Source: Candidatus Accumulibacter meliphilus (lineage in GTDB: Bacteria; Pseudomonadota; Gammaproteobacteria; Burkholderiales; Rhodocyclaceae). From it: a stretch of 56,004 nt of DNA. The notes beneath the pieces are model-generated. The model saw only the letters and a program-made list of their open reading frames with translations, was not told where the DNA came from and searched no databases. Made by a program: the position numbers and the translations under genes. Below, piece after piece: positions 45,640 through 56,004 of this stretch; positions within the stretch are counted from its first letter, which is position 1; every line of letters starts with the position of its first letter. The DNA lies in the NCBI GenBank assembly GCA_003332265.1, contig QPGA01000008.1:1-56004 (forward strand), written 5' to 3'.

Positions 45640-46206
45640 ATGAGTTACTTCCCGCTTCCAGCCGGCGCCCACCATCGGTGGGCGGGTCTGTTGCTACTTT
45701 TCCTGTTTGGATTGGGTGCCTGTTCAACGGCACCACCCGTCGGCATGACCCCAGTGACGCCCTTCGATCTGACGCGCTACGAAGGAAAGTGGTACGAGCT
45801 GGCGCGGCTTGACCATTCGTTCGAACGTGGACTGAGCGATGTCAGTGCCACCTATCGCGCCCAGCCGGATGGCAGCGTCGAAGTGATCAACCGCGGCTAC
45901 GACAGCGAGCGCAAGGACTGGCAGCAGGCAGTCGGGCGAGCCTTGTTCACGGGCGACCCGAATCGTGCCTCGCTCAAGGTGTCGTTTTTCGGGCCCTTCT
46001 ACGGCGGCTACCATGTCGTCGCTCTGGACCAGGAGGACTACCGCTGGGCGATGGTCGCCGGGCCGAATCGTGACTATCTCTGGATACTCGCTCGGGAGAA
46101 GCAAATCTCGGCGGACCTTCGTGATCGCCTGCTCAGCCAGGCGAGGACGCTTGGCTTCGCTGTCGAGCAGTTGATCTGGGTCGATCAGACGCGCCAGGAT
46201 GGTTAG
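45640..46206 (+). CDS. blc: Lipocalin-family outer-membrane lipoprotein (Blc-like)
   Basis: The 188-residue product has a lipoprotein signal with lipobox LFGLGAC, then the bacterial lipocalin fold: first-strand motif YEGKWYELARLDHSFERGL, VSATYRAQPDGSVEVINRGY, and the second conserved region YHVVALDQEDYRWAMVAGPNRDYLWILAR. Blc proteins bind lysophospholipids or fatty acids and are linked to envelope stress. Length is normal. It is followed by two different repeats before gyrB. Confidence 0.9.
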   Translation: MSYFPLPAGAHHRWAGLLLLFLFGLGACSTAPPVGMTPVTPFDLTRYEGKWYELARLDHSFERGLSDVSATYRAQPDGSVEVINRGYDSERKDWQQAVGRALFTGDPNRASLKVSFFGPFYGGYHVVALDQEDYRWAMVAGPNRDYLWILAREKQISADLRDRLLSQARTLGFAVEQLIWVDQTRQDG

Positions 46207-46259
46207 CGTAGTGCTGCACTCCTGATGAGACTTTCGGCAACCATCTCACACCCACCCAC

Positions 46260-46300
46260 CGTCATTGCGAGGAGGCGAAGCCGACGCGGCAATCCGGAGG
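46260..46300 (+). repeat. GTCATTGCGAGG-type intergenic repeat
   Basis: The segment reads CGTCATTGCGAGGAGGCG then AAGCCGACGCGGCAATCC. The two ends, ATTGC...GCAAT, are inverted. Elements of this general form (GTCATTGCGAG...GCAATC) are scattered in many bacterial genomes. Only one copy is in the window, directly beside copy 4 of the three-hairpin repeat. Confidence 0.6.
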
Positions 46301-46308
46301 TGGTTTAA

Positions 46309-48929
<2,621 letters not shown>

Positions 48930-49285
48930 GTATTCTCGGCTGTGAAGTCATCTATGGTGACTCACAGAGATCGGGAAAAAGCTCCGTTGAGCTCGGCTTT
49001 CGTTGCTCACGGTCTGCAGAAAGAGGCGGCCAGCTGTGGGCAACAAGCTCTTCGGCCTAGTGGTCGTTAGACGGAGAAGAGCCAGAAATGCTTTACGCAT
49101 CAACCGGAAAGCCGTCTGAGAAAGTAGGTTCAAGCGGCTAGGCGCTGCCAGCCACACCTCGTATAATTCCGACACCGGAGTTGTGGCTGCAACAACGAAA
49201 TCGTGGTGGTCTATGTGTAAGCATCGTCGTCTTCCGACGATGGCACGTCGTCCATACAATCTGATCTTGGAGAAGGTACACAATT
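48930..49285. other. Intergenic region between gyrB and an unknown gene
   Basis: This 356-bp stretch has no gene I can support. It holds a remnant of the three-hairpin repeat (48941-48966), a weak hairpin AGCTC-CGTT-GAGCT (48980-48993) followed by CGGCTTT that could act as a poor gyrB terminator, and an isolated TATAAT (49162-49167) without a recognisable -35 that may serve the next gene. A 111-codon minus-strand frame covers most of it but looks non-coding. Confidence 0.6.
48941..48966 (+). repeat. Remnant of the three-hairpin repeat (stem I only)
   Basis: TGTGAAGTCATCTATGGTGA followed by CTCACAG is close to the TGTGAAAGTCGCCTATGCGA CTCAC start of copy 2, including the inverted AGTCA...TGACT arms. 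Stems II and III are missing. It begins 12 bp after the gyrB stop. Confidence 0.5.
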
Positions 49286-50050
49286 ATGACGATACATCTC
49301 TACTTTTCGCTGGTCCCCGAAGCCCTGATCGCGTCCATGCTGGAACCGGAGGAGTTCGGGCAATACTACTCAACCGGGCATAGCTATAAATCCAAGGGGC
49401 AAGCGATCTTCTTCGAGGTCGATGTGAACTTTCGTCATGAGTTCTTCAACATCGATGAGGGCTTGAAGCGCTGTGTCGCGCACCCTGATGGTACCCCCAA
49501 GAACTCGGTTTATATTTCCGTGTACCGAGTACTTGAGCACATTCCGGTGAGCGCTCTCGGCAAACTGTATCTGGGCACCGCCTACGGCCAGACGCTTGGC
49601 TTGAGCCGCTCCGATTCGCTGCCGGCGAAAGGGAAGGGTTTACACATGTACCAGGATCTGGCGCCGATCAACAGCCTGGTGGTGAGCGCTCAGGACCCGA
49701 AGACTTACTATGAAAGTATCACCAGCCAGCCAAACAAGTTCATTCGCTTCCCAGGCCTGTGCTTTGTCGAGTTGAGCCTGGGCGCACTGGCGACGGATCC
49801 CGGCGCCGGTGCCATTGGCGATTTGCCGTACTCTTTTGTTCACCATCTGCGCGAGGCTTTGCTGGAAGTGGATCCAAGCGGCAAGCAAAGCAAGCTGGTG
49901 CATCGGGTGCACTCACTTGAGTTCCCCTACCGGATGATCAAAAACGGTATCTATATGGGTAACGGCACTGATCTGGTGTTTTACGAAATTCCGTCACATG
50001 AGACCTTGCGTCAGGACCACAGCCAGTGGTGGCGCTCCTGCAATCTGTAA
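49286..50050 (+). CDS. Conserved-looking hypothetical protein, 254 residues
   Basis: I do not recognise this protein. It starts MTIHLYFSLVPEALIASMLEP and ends SQWWRSCNL. It has no signal peptide or membrane helix, mixed alpha/beta composition, and several compact motifs that look conserved (YISVYRVLEHIP, DLPYSFVHHLREALLEVDP, LEFPYRMIKNGIYMGNG). A GGAGAAGG ribosome site precedes the ATG, and a strong terminator follows its stop, so it is probably a single-gene unit. Codon use resembles the neighbours. It lies between gyrB and the tandem phosphofructokinase gene, but nothing ties it to either. Confidence 0.75.
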   Translation: MTIHLYFSLVPEALIASMLEPEEFGQYYSTGHSYKSKGQAIFFEVDVNFRHEFFNIDEGLKRCVAHPDGTPKNSVYISVYRVLEHIPVSALGKLYLGTAYGQTLGLSRSDSLPAKGKGLHMYQDLAPINSLVVSAQDPKTYYESITSQPNKFIRFPGLCFVELSLGALATDPGAGAIGDLPYSFVHHLREALLEVDPSGKQSKLVHRVHSLEFPYRMIKNGIYMGNGTDLVFYEIPSHETLRQDHSQWWRSCNL

Positions 50051-50065
50051 TGCCGTCTAGCAGGA

Positions 50066-50100
50066 AGCCGAGATGGACGACCATTTCGGCTGTTCTTTTA
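50066..50100 (+). terminator. Rho-independent terminator after the 254-residue gene
   Basis: An 11-bp stem, AGCCGAGATGG / CCATTTCGGCT (one G-T pair), encloses the loop ACGA and is followed by GTTCTTTTA. It begins 15 bp after the stop codon. Confidence 0.9.
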
Positions 50101-50533
50101 GCGCAACGCGCAAGCCGGCGGAAACAAGGCCTTTTTCAGGCCTGCAGCGCTGGCAGCGCTTTGCGGAATCGCGCGGAAGGTAATGGGTGCCGGGAAGACA
50201 AGCAGCAAAGGCGGCTCACGCCGTGAGATACGGCTGCCGCTCGTGTGCAACTCGTTCTGCGTTTTGGAAAGGTTCCTGGGCTTCTGCAGCCACGAACGAC
50301 GGGTAGGGCGCACGCACGCGGAATTCTACCGGGCGAAAAATATCCAGTTCATTCCCAAGTATGCGAATAGTCTGTTGTTTGAATTGGCCGTTGGCATGAT
50401 TCATACCATAGGTGGCCGCCTGAGCCTTTTATTTTCAGGCGGCGAAGGACCATTTCCCCCACTAGCAGTGTGTAATCCGGCTTGCACGTCGGCACCGTTC
50501 GGCGCGCAGGGAGCATGGTCCCTGAATTCCGCG

Positions 50534-50609
50534 TCTCACCCCCAGCCCTTTCTTACTCAGTGAGGCGAAGGGAGATAGTGAGTCGCCTACTCGACGACTT
50601 GCACATTAA
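50534..50609 (-). repeat. Diverged inverted copy of the three-hairpin repeat
   Basis: Read on the minus strand this gives TTAATGTGCAAGTCGTCGAG TAGGCGACTCAC, matching the TTAATGTGAAAGTCGC...GCGACTCAC start of copies 2 and 4. A decayed stem II (CTCCCTTCGCC...AAGAAAGGGCT) and a C/G-rich end follow. Stem III is absent. It lies 22 bp upstream of the phosphofructokinase ATG. Confidence 0.6.
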
Positions 50610-50631
50610 CAGTTGAAGGAAGGTCGTATCC

Positions 50632-52905
50632 ATGGTCACCAATCTCTCGATTAGCATTGGCGTGCTGACCAGTGGCGGCGATGCCCAAGGCATGAATGCC
50701 GCAGTGCGCGCGGTAGTCCGCGCGGCGTTGCACCGGGGCGTGGGAGTGCACGCAATTCTTGAGGGCTATCAGGGCATGGTGGATGGCGGCGACCGCATTC
50801 GCTCACTCTCCTGGGACGATGTCGGCAGCATTCTACACCGGGGGGGAACGATCATCGGGACAGCCCGCTGCCCGGCGTTTCGCGAGCGCGACGGCCGGCT
50901 GACCGCAGCCAGAAACCTGCTCCAGCACGGAATCGACCGGCTGGTGGTGATCGGCGGCGACGGCAGCTTGACAGGTGCCAACTTGTTTCGGCAGGAGTGG
51001 CCGAGTCTCTTGGCAGAACTGGTCCAGCGCGGCGATATCGACCAGATCACCGCGCAACGTCACCCGGCACTGATGATTACCGGCTTGGTCGGCTCTATTG
51101 ACAACGACATGGTCGGCACCGACATGACCATCGGCGCCGATACAGCGCTGCACCGAATCGTCGAGGCCATTGACGCCATTAGCAGCACGGCCGCCAGCCA
51201 CCAGCGCACATTCGTGGTCGAGGTGATGGGCCGCCACTGTGGCTATCTGGCCCTGATGAGTGCGATCGCCGGCGGTGCGGACTATGTCCTGATCCCGGAA
51301 AGCCCGCCGCCAGACGACTGGCAGGAGGAGATGTGCGAGCGTTTGCGCAGCGGTCGGGCGGCCGGTCGCCGCGATAGTATTGTCGTTGTCGCCGAAGGGG
51401 CGTGCGACAAGGAAGGCCAGCCGATCACTAGCGAGCAGGTGCGGCAGGTACTCCAAGACCGGCTTGGTGAGGACACGCGTGTGACTATTCTCGGCCACGT
51501 TCAGCGCGGCGGAACGCCAAGCGCCTTCGATCGTTGCATGAGCACACTGGTCGGCCACGCCGCCGTTCAGGAGCTGTTGTCGGCCACCGAGGACAGCGAA
51601 CCGCAAATGGTTGGTATGCGCTACAACCGGGTACGACACGCGCCCTTGATGCTGTGCGTGGAACAAACTCAAACCGTGGCTCGAAAAATTGCCGAGCATG
51701 ACTATGCGACAGCAATGGAGTTGCGCGGCAGTAGTTTTACGGAGATGTTTCATACTTTCAAGGCGATGGCTGGCGCGCCGCCGAGTGTGAAACCGCCGGT
51801 TCGCCGGCGCCGGCTAGCTGTGTTGCACGGCGGTGGGCTTGCGCCAGGGATGAATACCGCGGCGCGCGCCGCCGTTCGGCTCGGGCTGGATCGCGGCCAC
51901 ACGATGCTCGGAGTGCGTGGCAGTTTCGAGGGTCTGCTGGCCGGCCGGATCGACGAGCTAAGTTGGGGCGACGTAGAGGGGTGGGCGGCCATGGGCGGCG
52001 CCGAACTAGGTACCACCCGGCAGGCGCCGACCGTCGAGCAGCTGTATACCGTGGCGCGCGCGCTAGAAAGTCACCGCATAGACGGTTTGCTGATCATCGG
52101 TGGCTGGCTGGCCTACCGAGTCGCGCATAATTTGTACCGCGAGCGAGAGCGCTATCCGGCCTTCAAGATTCCGATGATTTGTCTGCCCGCGAGCATTGAC
52201 AACAACCTGCCCGGTTCCGAGCTGAGCATTGGCGCCGACACTGCTCTCAACGCCATCGTTGAGGCTCTCGACCGCATCAAGCAGTCGGCGATGGCCGCGC
52301 GGCGTTGCTTCGTGGTCGAAGTAATGGGCCGCTACTGCGGCTACCTGGCGCTGATGAGTGGTCTGGCAAGCGGCGCCGAGCGCATCTATCTGCCCGAAGA
52401 AGGGGTCTCGCTCAAGGACCTGCAAGCCGACGTCGAACGGATGATCGAGAGCTTTCACGGCGGTCGGCGTTTCTACCTCACGATTCGTAACGAACGTGCA
52501 AACGCCCAGTACACGACCGATTTCATGTGCCGGCTGTTCGAGGAGGAAGGCCACGGCCTGTTCGACGTGCGCCAGGCGATCCTGGGTCATGTCCAGCAGG
52601 GGGGTAACCCCTCCCCGTTCGACCGCGTGCTGGCCACCCGCTTGGCGGCCCATTGTATCGATTTTCTGACCGATGAACTGCAGCGCGGTTCGGCCGCCGG
52701 GGCCTATATTGGCCTGGTCGAAGGCAAGGTGATGATCTCTGCGATCAACCGTATGCATGACGTCGTCGATCTGCAACATCGGCGGCCGATGCAGCAATGG
52801 TGGCTAGATTTGCAGCCGGTCATGCGGACCATGGCGCGGCCGAAAGTGGAAGCTGGGGATGGTTCCCCTGACCTCCTCGCGGCGGGAAAAGCCACTGCCG
52901 CATAG
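50632..52905 (+). CDS. pfkA: Tandem-domain (eukaryote-type) ATP-dependent 6-phosphofructokinase
   Basis: The 757-residue protein is two phosphofructokinase domains in tandem, joined near residues 380-400. The N-terminal domain is complete: VLTSGGDAQGMNAAVRAVVR, G108-G-D-G-S112 for ATP/Mg binding, and catalytic I156-D-N-D159 in GSIDNDMVGTDMTIGADTAL. In the C-terminal domain the equivalents are G490-G-W-L-A494 and I522-D-N-N525, so the catalytic Asp and nucleotide motif are lost while sugar-binding parts (VEVMGRYCGYLALMSGLASGAE) remain. This is the division of labour of animal and fungal enzymes: one catalytic half and one allosteric half. It converges on pyrF. Confidence 0.93.
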   Translation: MVTNLSISIGVLTSGGDAQGMNAAVRAVVRAALHRGVGVHAILEGYQGMVDGGDRIRSLSWDDVGSILHRGGTIIGTARCPAFRERDGRLTAARNLLQHGIDRLVVIGGDGSLTGANLFRQEWPSLLAELVQRGDIDQITAQRHPALMITGLVGSIDNDMVGTDMTIGADTALHRIVEAIDAISSTAASHQRTFVVEVMGRHCGYLALMSAIAGGADYVLIPESPPPDDWQEEMCERLRSGRAAGRRDSIVVVAEGACDKEGQPITSEQVRQVLQDRLGEDTRVTILGHVQRGGTPSAFDRCMSTLVGHAAVQELLSATEDSEPQMVGMRYNRVRHAPLMLCVEQTQTVARKIAEHDYATAMELRGSSFTEMFHTFKAMAGAPPSVKPPVRRRRLAVLHGGGLAPGMNTAARAAVRLGLDRGHTMLGVRGSFEGLLAGRIDELSWGDVEGWAAMGGAELGTTRQAPTVEQLYTVARALESHRIDGLLIIGGWLAYRVAHNLYRERERYPAFKIPMICLPASIDNNLPGSELSIGADTALNAIVEALDRIKQSAMAARRCFVVEVMGRYCGYLALMSGLASGAERIYLPEEGVSLKDLQADVERMIESFHGGRRFYLTIRNERANAQYTTDFMCRLFEEEGHGLFDVRQAILGHVQQGGNPSPFDRVLATRLAAHCIDFLTDELQRGSAAGAYIGLVEGKVMISAINRMHDVVDLQHRRPMQQWWLDLQPVMRTMARPKVEAGDGSPDLLAAGKATAA

Positions 52906-52915
52906 GAGGCTTTTT
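52887..52915 (+). terminator. Bidirectional terminator between pfkA and pyrF
   Basis: AAAAGCC (52887-52893) pairs with GGCTTTT (52908-52914), followed by a further T. The stem overlaps the last codons of the phosphofructokinase gene. As both arms carry A or T runs, it can act in both directions for the two convergent genes. Confidence 0.65.
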
Positions 52916-52939
52916 GGTGCACCGCGTTGCTGGAGAACT

Positions 52940-53752
52940 CTAGCGATAGGTGTTGATCGCGTCGCGAGTGGCCATGGCCACTCGCCGTGCCGCGGCGGCG
53001 AAATCTTCTTCGTTGCCGGCATAGAGGATGGCGCGCGAGGAATTGATCAGCAGGCCGTCGCCCGTTGCCGTGCAGCCGGCGCGGACGGTACCTTCGATGT
53101 CGCCGCCCTGGGCGCCGATTCCCGGCACGAGCATGGGCATGTTGCCGGTAAGCTCGCGGACGCGGGCGATTTCGCCAGGGAAGGTGGCGCCGACGACGAG
53201 CGCGCACTGGCCGCTCTGGTTCCAGCTGCCGCTGACCAGGCGGGCGAGGCGCTCGTAGAGCTTTTCACCACCCACGTCGAGGAATTGCAGGTCGCTGCCG
53301 CCGGGGTTCGAGGTTCGGCAGAGCAGGATGATGCCCTTGTCGCCGTAAGCTAGATAGGGTTCGATGGAGTCGCGTCCCATGTAGGGGTTGACGGTCAGCG
53401 CGTCCGCTTTGAAGCGTTCGAAGGCTTCGATGGCGTATTGCTCGGCGGTACTGCCAATGTCGCCACGCTTGGCATCGAGGATTACCGGTATCGTCGGGTG
53501 GGCGCTGTGGATGTGGGCGATCAGTGCTTGCAGCTGGTCTTCGGCGCCCTGGGCCGCGAAATAGGCGATCTGCGGTTTGAAGGCGCACACCAGATCGGCG
53601 GTGGCGTCGACGATTCCTTTGCAGAAAGTGAAAATGGCGTCAGGCTGGCCGCGCAAGTGGGCCGGGAAGCGCGCTGGGTCGGGGTCGAGGCCGACGCACA
53701 GCAGGCTATTGCGGTCCTGCCAGGCGGCGTTGAGGGCGTGCATGAAGTTCAT
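52940..53752 (-). CDS. pyrF: Orotidine 5'-phosphate decarboxylase (type 2)
   Basis: PyrF decarboxylates OMP to UMP, the last step of pyrimidine synthesis. The 270-residue product belongs to the longer type 2 subfamily ([18 protein letters not shown] start). The catalytic Lys-Asp network is in [18 protein letters not shown], with [15 protein letters not shown] and the phosphate-binding [10 protein letters not shown]. It is a single gene converging on pfkA and diverging from the kinase-like gene. Confidence 0.96.
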   Translation of the reverse strand: MNFMHALNAAWQDRNSLLCVGLDPDPARFPAHLRGQPDAIFTFCKGIVDATADLVCAFKPQIAYFAAQGAEDQLQALIAHIHSAHPTIPVILDAKRGDIGSTAEQYAIEAFERFKADALTVNPYMGRDSIEPYLAYGDKGIILLCRTSNPGGSDLQFLDVGGEKLYERLARLVSGSWNQSGQCALVVGATFPGEIARVRELTGNMPMLVPGIGAQGGDIEGTVRAGCTATGDGLLINSSRAILYAGNEEDFAAAARRVAMATRDAINTYR

Positions 53753-53875
53753 CGGATGATCATCGCTGGTAAGAAAAACTGCATTCTAACGGCCACGACT
53801 CGATCAGATGGCGGCGATCCTGCCTTGCCTTCGGCGAAAAAGGTAGACTCTGAGTCTTTTGAGTACGGAGGCAGC

Positions 53876-54487
53876 TTGAAGACACTGGAGCACGACGTCT
53901 ACCTTGCCATGCGCGCCGGGGCGGTCGTTCTTGAGGCAGACGGTTTTGGCGACAAGGTCTTGCGGCTTGCTGACGGGACGATCCTCAAGCTCTTTCGCCG
54001 CAAGCGCCTGTTCTCGTCGGCAGCCTGGTCGCCCTATGCACAACGCTTTGCCGACCATGCCGAGGCTCTCCACCAGCGCCATATTCCAGCACCGGTGATC
54101 ATCGCTGTGTGGCGAATTCCTTCGATTGAGCGCGATGCTGTGCACTACCAGCCGCTGGCCGGGAAGACACTGCGTGCAATGCTGCGCGAGGGCCTCGACC
54201 CGGCGATCGAGCCGGGCTTGAAAGCGGCGTTCACGGATTTCATCATTCGTCTGCATGAAGCCGGCGTGTATTTTCGCTCCTTGCACCTCGGCAACGTGGT
54301 TTACACGCCCGATCAGGAATTCGGGCTGATCGACATTTCCGACGCGCGCATTGGGACGCGCTCGCTGAGCAAGCAGCTACGCGCGCGCAACCTTCGCCGC
54401 TTGCAGGGCATCGACGGAGAGAGCGACTGGGTGGACTACTCCGTGGTGATGAACGGCGCTTTACAAGGCAGGCCTCGAACCCTATAA
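53876..54487 (+). CDS. LPS-kinase-like protein (Kdo/toluene-tolerance kinase family)
   Basis: The 203-residue product resembles small kinases of the lipopolysaccharide/InaA group: a beta-rich start with VLRLADGTILKLFRRKR (probable ATP-binding lysine), and the catalytic loop FRSLHLGNVVYTPDQEFGLIDISDAR, which matches the HxxN...D pattern of eukaryote-like kinases. I start at TTG 53876, which has a GGAGG ribosome site 5 bases away; the frame is open further upstream, overlapping pyrF in antisense, without a better start. ATG 53909 is the alternative. The substrate may be lipid A core sugar. Its stop codon overlaps the promoter of the tRNA genes. Confidence 0.75.
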   Translation: MKTLEHDVYLAMRAGAVVLEADGFGDKVLRLADGTILKLFRRKRLFSSAAWSPYAQRFADHAEALHQRHIPAPVIIAVWRIPSIERDAVHYQPLAGKTLRAMLREGLDPAIEPGLKAAFTDFIIRLHEAGVYFRSLHLGNVVYTPDQEFGLIDISDARIGTRSLSKQLRARNLRRLQGIDGESDWVDYSVVMNGALQGRPRTL

Positions 54488-54488
54488 T
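54460..54488 (+). promoter_or_regulatory. Strong promoter for tRNA-Ala and tRNA-Glu
   Basis: TTTACA (54460-54465) and a perfect TATAAT (54483-54488) are 17 bp apart. Transcription should begin near 54495, just before tRNA-Ala. The discriminator GCGCGC is GC-rich, as in stringently controlled stable RNA promoters. The -10 contains the TAA stop codon of the upstream gene. Confidence 0.85.
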
Positions 54489-54504
54489 GCGCGCTTCTTT
54501 CGCG

Positions 54505-54580
<76 letters not shown>

Positions 54581-54605
54581 GCAAGGCGAAAGATGTCAGT
54601 TCCGG

Positions 54606-54681
54606 GTCCCCATCGTCTAGAGGCCTAGGACACTACCCTTTCACGGTAGGTACCGGGGTTCGAATCCCCGTGGGGACGCCA
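54606..54681 (+). tRNA. tRNA-Glu (anticodon TTC)
   Basis: This is a 76-base cloverleaf with an encoded CCA. Acceptor GTCCCCA pairs with TGGGGAC, the anticodon stem is CTACC/GGTAG with loop CTTTCAC, and the T-arm is CGGGG-TTCGAAT-CCCCG. It lies 25 bp after tRNA-Ala, and both are probably processed from one transcript. Confidence 0.98.
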
Positions 54682-54949
54682 GCGCTACTGCAGTTCTTGC
54701 AGGCGCCACGCACAACGAGGTCGAGGCTTTGCTTGCCGCATACCGGGAAACCTGGGCAGCCATCGCGTGCTCGGTTTTGGGCGCCAAATCCATAGCTTAC
54801 GGCGGCGAGTGCGTCGCTATTGACTCGGCAGTTGTCCGCTGATCACCAACAATGGTGTCCGCGGCGTGCTTTTCCGTAGCAGCGAGCGCGGCCGAAAGAT
54901 ATCAATATTCTTGCCAAAGTCCAGCGATTCCAGTAACTTGGGCGCTCAC

Positions 54950-55032
54950 GTTGGGGGTGCCACGCTGCTAGGGTGTGGCTGAGAGAGTCCCTTCGAACCT
55001 GTACGGGTCATGCCGTCGTAGGGAAGCGGAGC
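54950..55032 (+). promoter_or_regulatory. TPP riboswitch (THI element) upstream of thiC
   Basis: The segment has the conserved landmarks of the thiamine pyrophosphate aptamer in order: GGGGTGC at the P2 start, GGCTGAGAG, CCCTTCGAACCTGTACGGGT and TCATGCCGTCGTAGGGAAGC. Thiamine pyrophosphate binding should lower thiC expression. Downstream, CCTTGCA (55096-55102) can pair with TGCAAGG (55140-55146), covering the ribosome site of thiC. A GCGCAC/GTGCGC hairpin (55031-55054) follows the aptamer. The 268 bp between tRNA-Glu and the aptamer show no gene. Confidence 0.95.
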
Positions 55033-55153
55033 GCACCATGTTTGCTTTGTGCGCAGGGTGATAGCCTTCACTCCGTCTCGCTCGTCTTGCCGACCCCTTG
55101 CACGCTGCACGTTTGCGTAGCGCTTTTGCCTTACCCCTCTGCAAGGAAACACC

Positions 55154-56004
55154 ATGAACGCTAACGAGAAGTTCATCGCCGCTGACGCTCACGTCGACCA
55201 GGCTGCCATCCAGCCATTGCCGAATTCCCGCAAGTTCTACGTCACCGGTAGCCGCGCTGATCTACGCGTGCCGATGCGCGAAATTTCTCAGGCCGATACC
55301 GATACCGCTTTCGGCGGGGAGAAAAACCCGCCGATTTATGTTTACGACTGCTCGGGACCGTACTCCGATCCGCAGGCGACGATCGATATCCGCCAGGGCC
55401 TGCCGGCGCTGCGCGCGCAGTGGATTGCCGAGCGTGGTGATAGTGAGGCGCTCGGCGGCCTGAGTTCTGATTTCGGGCGTGTTCGCGCCGCTGATGCGGC
55501 GCTCGACGACTTGCGTTTTCCTGGCCTGCAGCGCCGCCCGCTACGCGCCCGGGGTGGCGCCAACGTCAGCCAGATGCATTACGCGCGGCGTGGCATCATC
55601 ACTCCGGAAATGGAATACGTCGCCATTCGCGAGAACAACAATCGCCGCGCCTACATCGAGCAATTGCAGGCTTCCGGGCCTCAGGGCGAACGTTTCGCCG
55701 AGATTCTCTGCCGTCAGCATCCTGGCAACAGTTTCGGCGCCAGTATTCCGGAGGAGATCACGCCGGAGTTCGTGCGTTCGGAAGTGGCTCGTGGGCGAGC
55801 GATCATTCCCTGCAACATCAATCACCCGGAAAGCGAGCCGATGATCATCGGTCGTAACTTCCTGACCAAGATCAATGCCAATATCGGCAATTCGGCGCTG
55901 GGTTCGAGCATTCAGGAAGAGGTCGAGAAGATGACGTGGTCGATCCGCTGGGGCGGCGACACGGTGATGGATCTATCGACTGGAAAGAACATTCACGAAA
56001 CGCG
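55154..56004 (+). CDS. thiC: Phosphomethylpyrimidine synthase ThiC (5' part, runs off window)
   Basis: ThiC is a radical SAM enzyme that rearranges 5-aminoimidazole ribotide to the pyrimidine moiety of thiamine. The first 283 codons are present and open. They show the ThiC N-terminal domain ([60 protein letters not shown]) and the start of the catalytic barrel ([57 protein letters not shown]). The C-terminal cysteine motif lies beyond the window. An AAGGA ribosome site precedes the ATG, and the gene follows a TPP riboswitch. Confidence 0.97.
   Translation, partial: MNANEKFIAADAHVDQAAIQPLPNSRKFYVTGSRADLRVPMREISQADTDTAFGGEKNPPIYVYDCSGPYSDPQATIDIRQGLPALRAQWIAERGDSEALGGLSSDFGRVRAADAALDDLRFPGLQRRPLRARGGANVSQMHYARRGIITPEMEYVAIRENNNRRAYIEQLQASGPQGERFAEILCRQHPGNSFGASIPEEITPEFVRSEVARGRAIIPCNINHPESEPMIIGRNFLTKINANIGNSALGSSIQEEVEKMTWSIRWGGDTVMDLSTGKNIHET

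Larger units (their letters stand above)
50051..50631. other. Intergenic region before the phosphofructokinase gene
   Basis: The 581-bp gap contains the terminator at 50066-50100, a GCCGCCTGA / TCAGGCGGC hairpin (50415-50443) with no T-run on either strand, and the inverted repeat copy at 50534-50609. The open frame at 50183-50563 lacks a ribosome site and any recognisable motif, so I do not call it. A GAAGGAAGG ribosome site for the next gene ends the region. Confidence 0.6.

Noticed and set aside
48948-49283. 111-codon minus-strand frame between gyrB and the unknown gene
   Set aside because: It has no ribosome site or motif, and its 3' end lies in a repeat remnant.
50183-50563. 126-codon frame in the gap before pfkA
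   Set aside because: It runs through hairpins and a repeat remnant, lacks a ribosome site and has no recognisable feature.

Overview
This is a GC-rich chromosomal segment whose gene content looks betaproteobacterial and fits the Rhodocyclales. A 'Candidatus Accumulibacter'-like bacterium is my best guess, based on the mre-mrd-lip order, the Ralstonia-type hydrogenase accessory block, complete System I cytochrome c maturation and methylcitrate genes. That placement is inference from memory of these families; no database was searched. There is no phage, transposase, CRISPR array or rRNA operon.

Layout. 1-3.4 kb: gatCAB (minus strand) for Gln-tRNA(Gln)/Asn-tRNA(Asn) formation. 3.5-15.3 kb: a cell-shape and envelope block, mreBCD-mrdA-mrdB-rlpA, then dacC-dat-DUF493-lipB-lipA, interrupted by one antisense GAF-PAS gene. 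15.4-19.7 kb: a VTT-family membrane protein, a second RlpA-like protein and prpC/prpD of the 2-methylcitrate cycle. 19.8-21.4 kb: a small membrane protein and an E. coli-type phosphatidylserine synthase. 21.4-30.4 kb (minus strand): ccmABCDEFGHI, followed by a tetraheme NapC/NirT cytochrome and a periplasmic cytochrome with one normal (CXXCH) and one unusual (CXXXCH) haem motif. 30.5-43.5 kb (plus strand): a hydrogenase maturation and H2-sensing operon, hoxV/hupK-hypABFCDE-hypX-hoxA-hoxB-hoxC. 43.6-46.2 kb: NnrU-family protein, outer-membrane beta-barrel, lipocalin. 46.3-54.5 kb: gyrB, an unrecognised 254-residue protein, a tandem eukaryote-type phosphofructokinase, pyrF and an LPS-kinase-like gene. 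54.5-56 kb: tRNA-Ala(GGC), tRNA-Glu(TTC), a TPP riboswitch and the start of thiC, which runs off the window.

How parts connect. The ccm operon and the hyp/hox operon diverge from a 130-bp gap with one good FNR-type box (TTGAC-N4-ATCAA at 30460-30473). A plausible -10 lies 31-32 bp from its centre on each side, so haem-protein maturation and hydrogenase maturation may share one oxygen-responsive switch. A second FNR-like box precedes the NapC gene. The hydrogenase block follows the Ralstonia eutropha megaplasmid order but lacks the catalytic hydrogenase genes on one side and the kinase gene hoxJ on the other.

The least explained feature is a dispersed element of about 120 bp made of three consecutive inverted repeats. 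It has four near-complete copies (1-104, 18121-18240, 28207-28328, 46309-46430), one diverged inverted copy (50534-50609) and a remnant (48941-48966). One copy encodes the end of ccmC, another abuts the gatB stop codon, and a base-pair-preserving change in its third stem suggests the folded structure is maintained.
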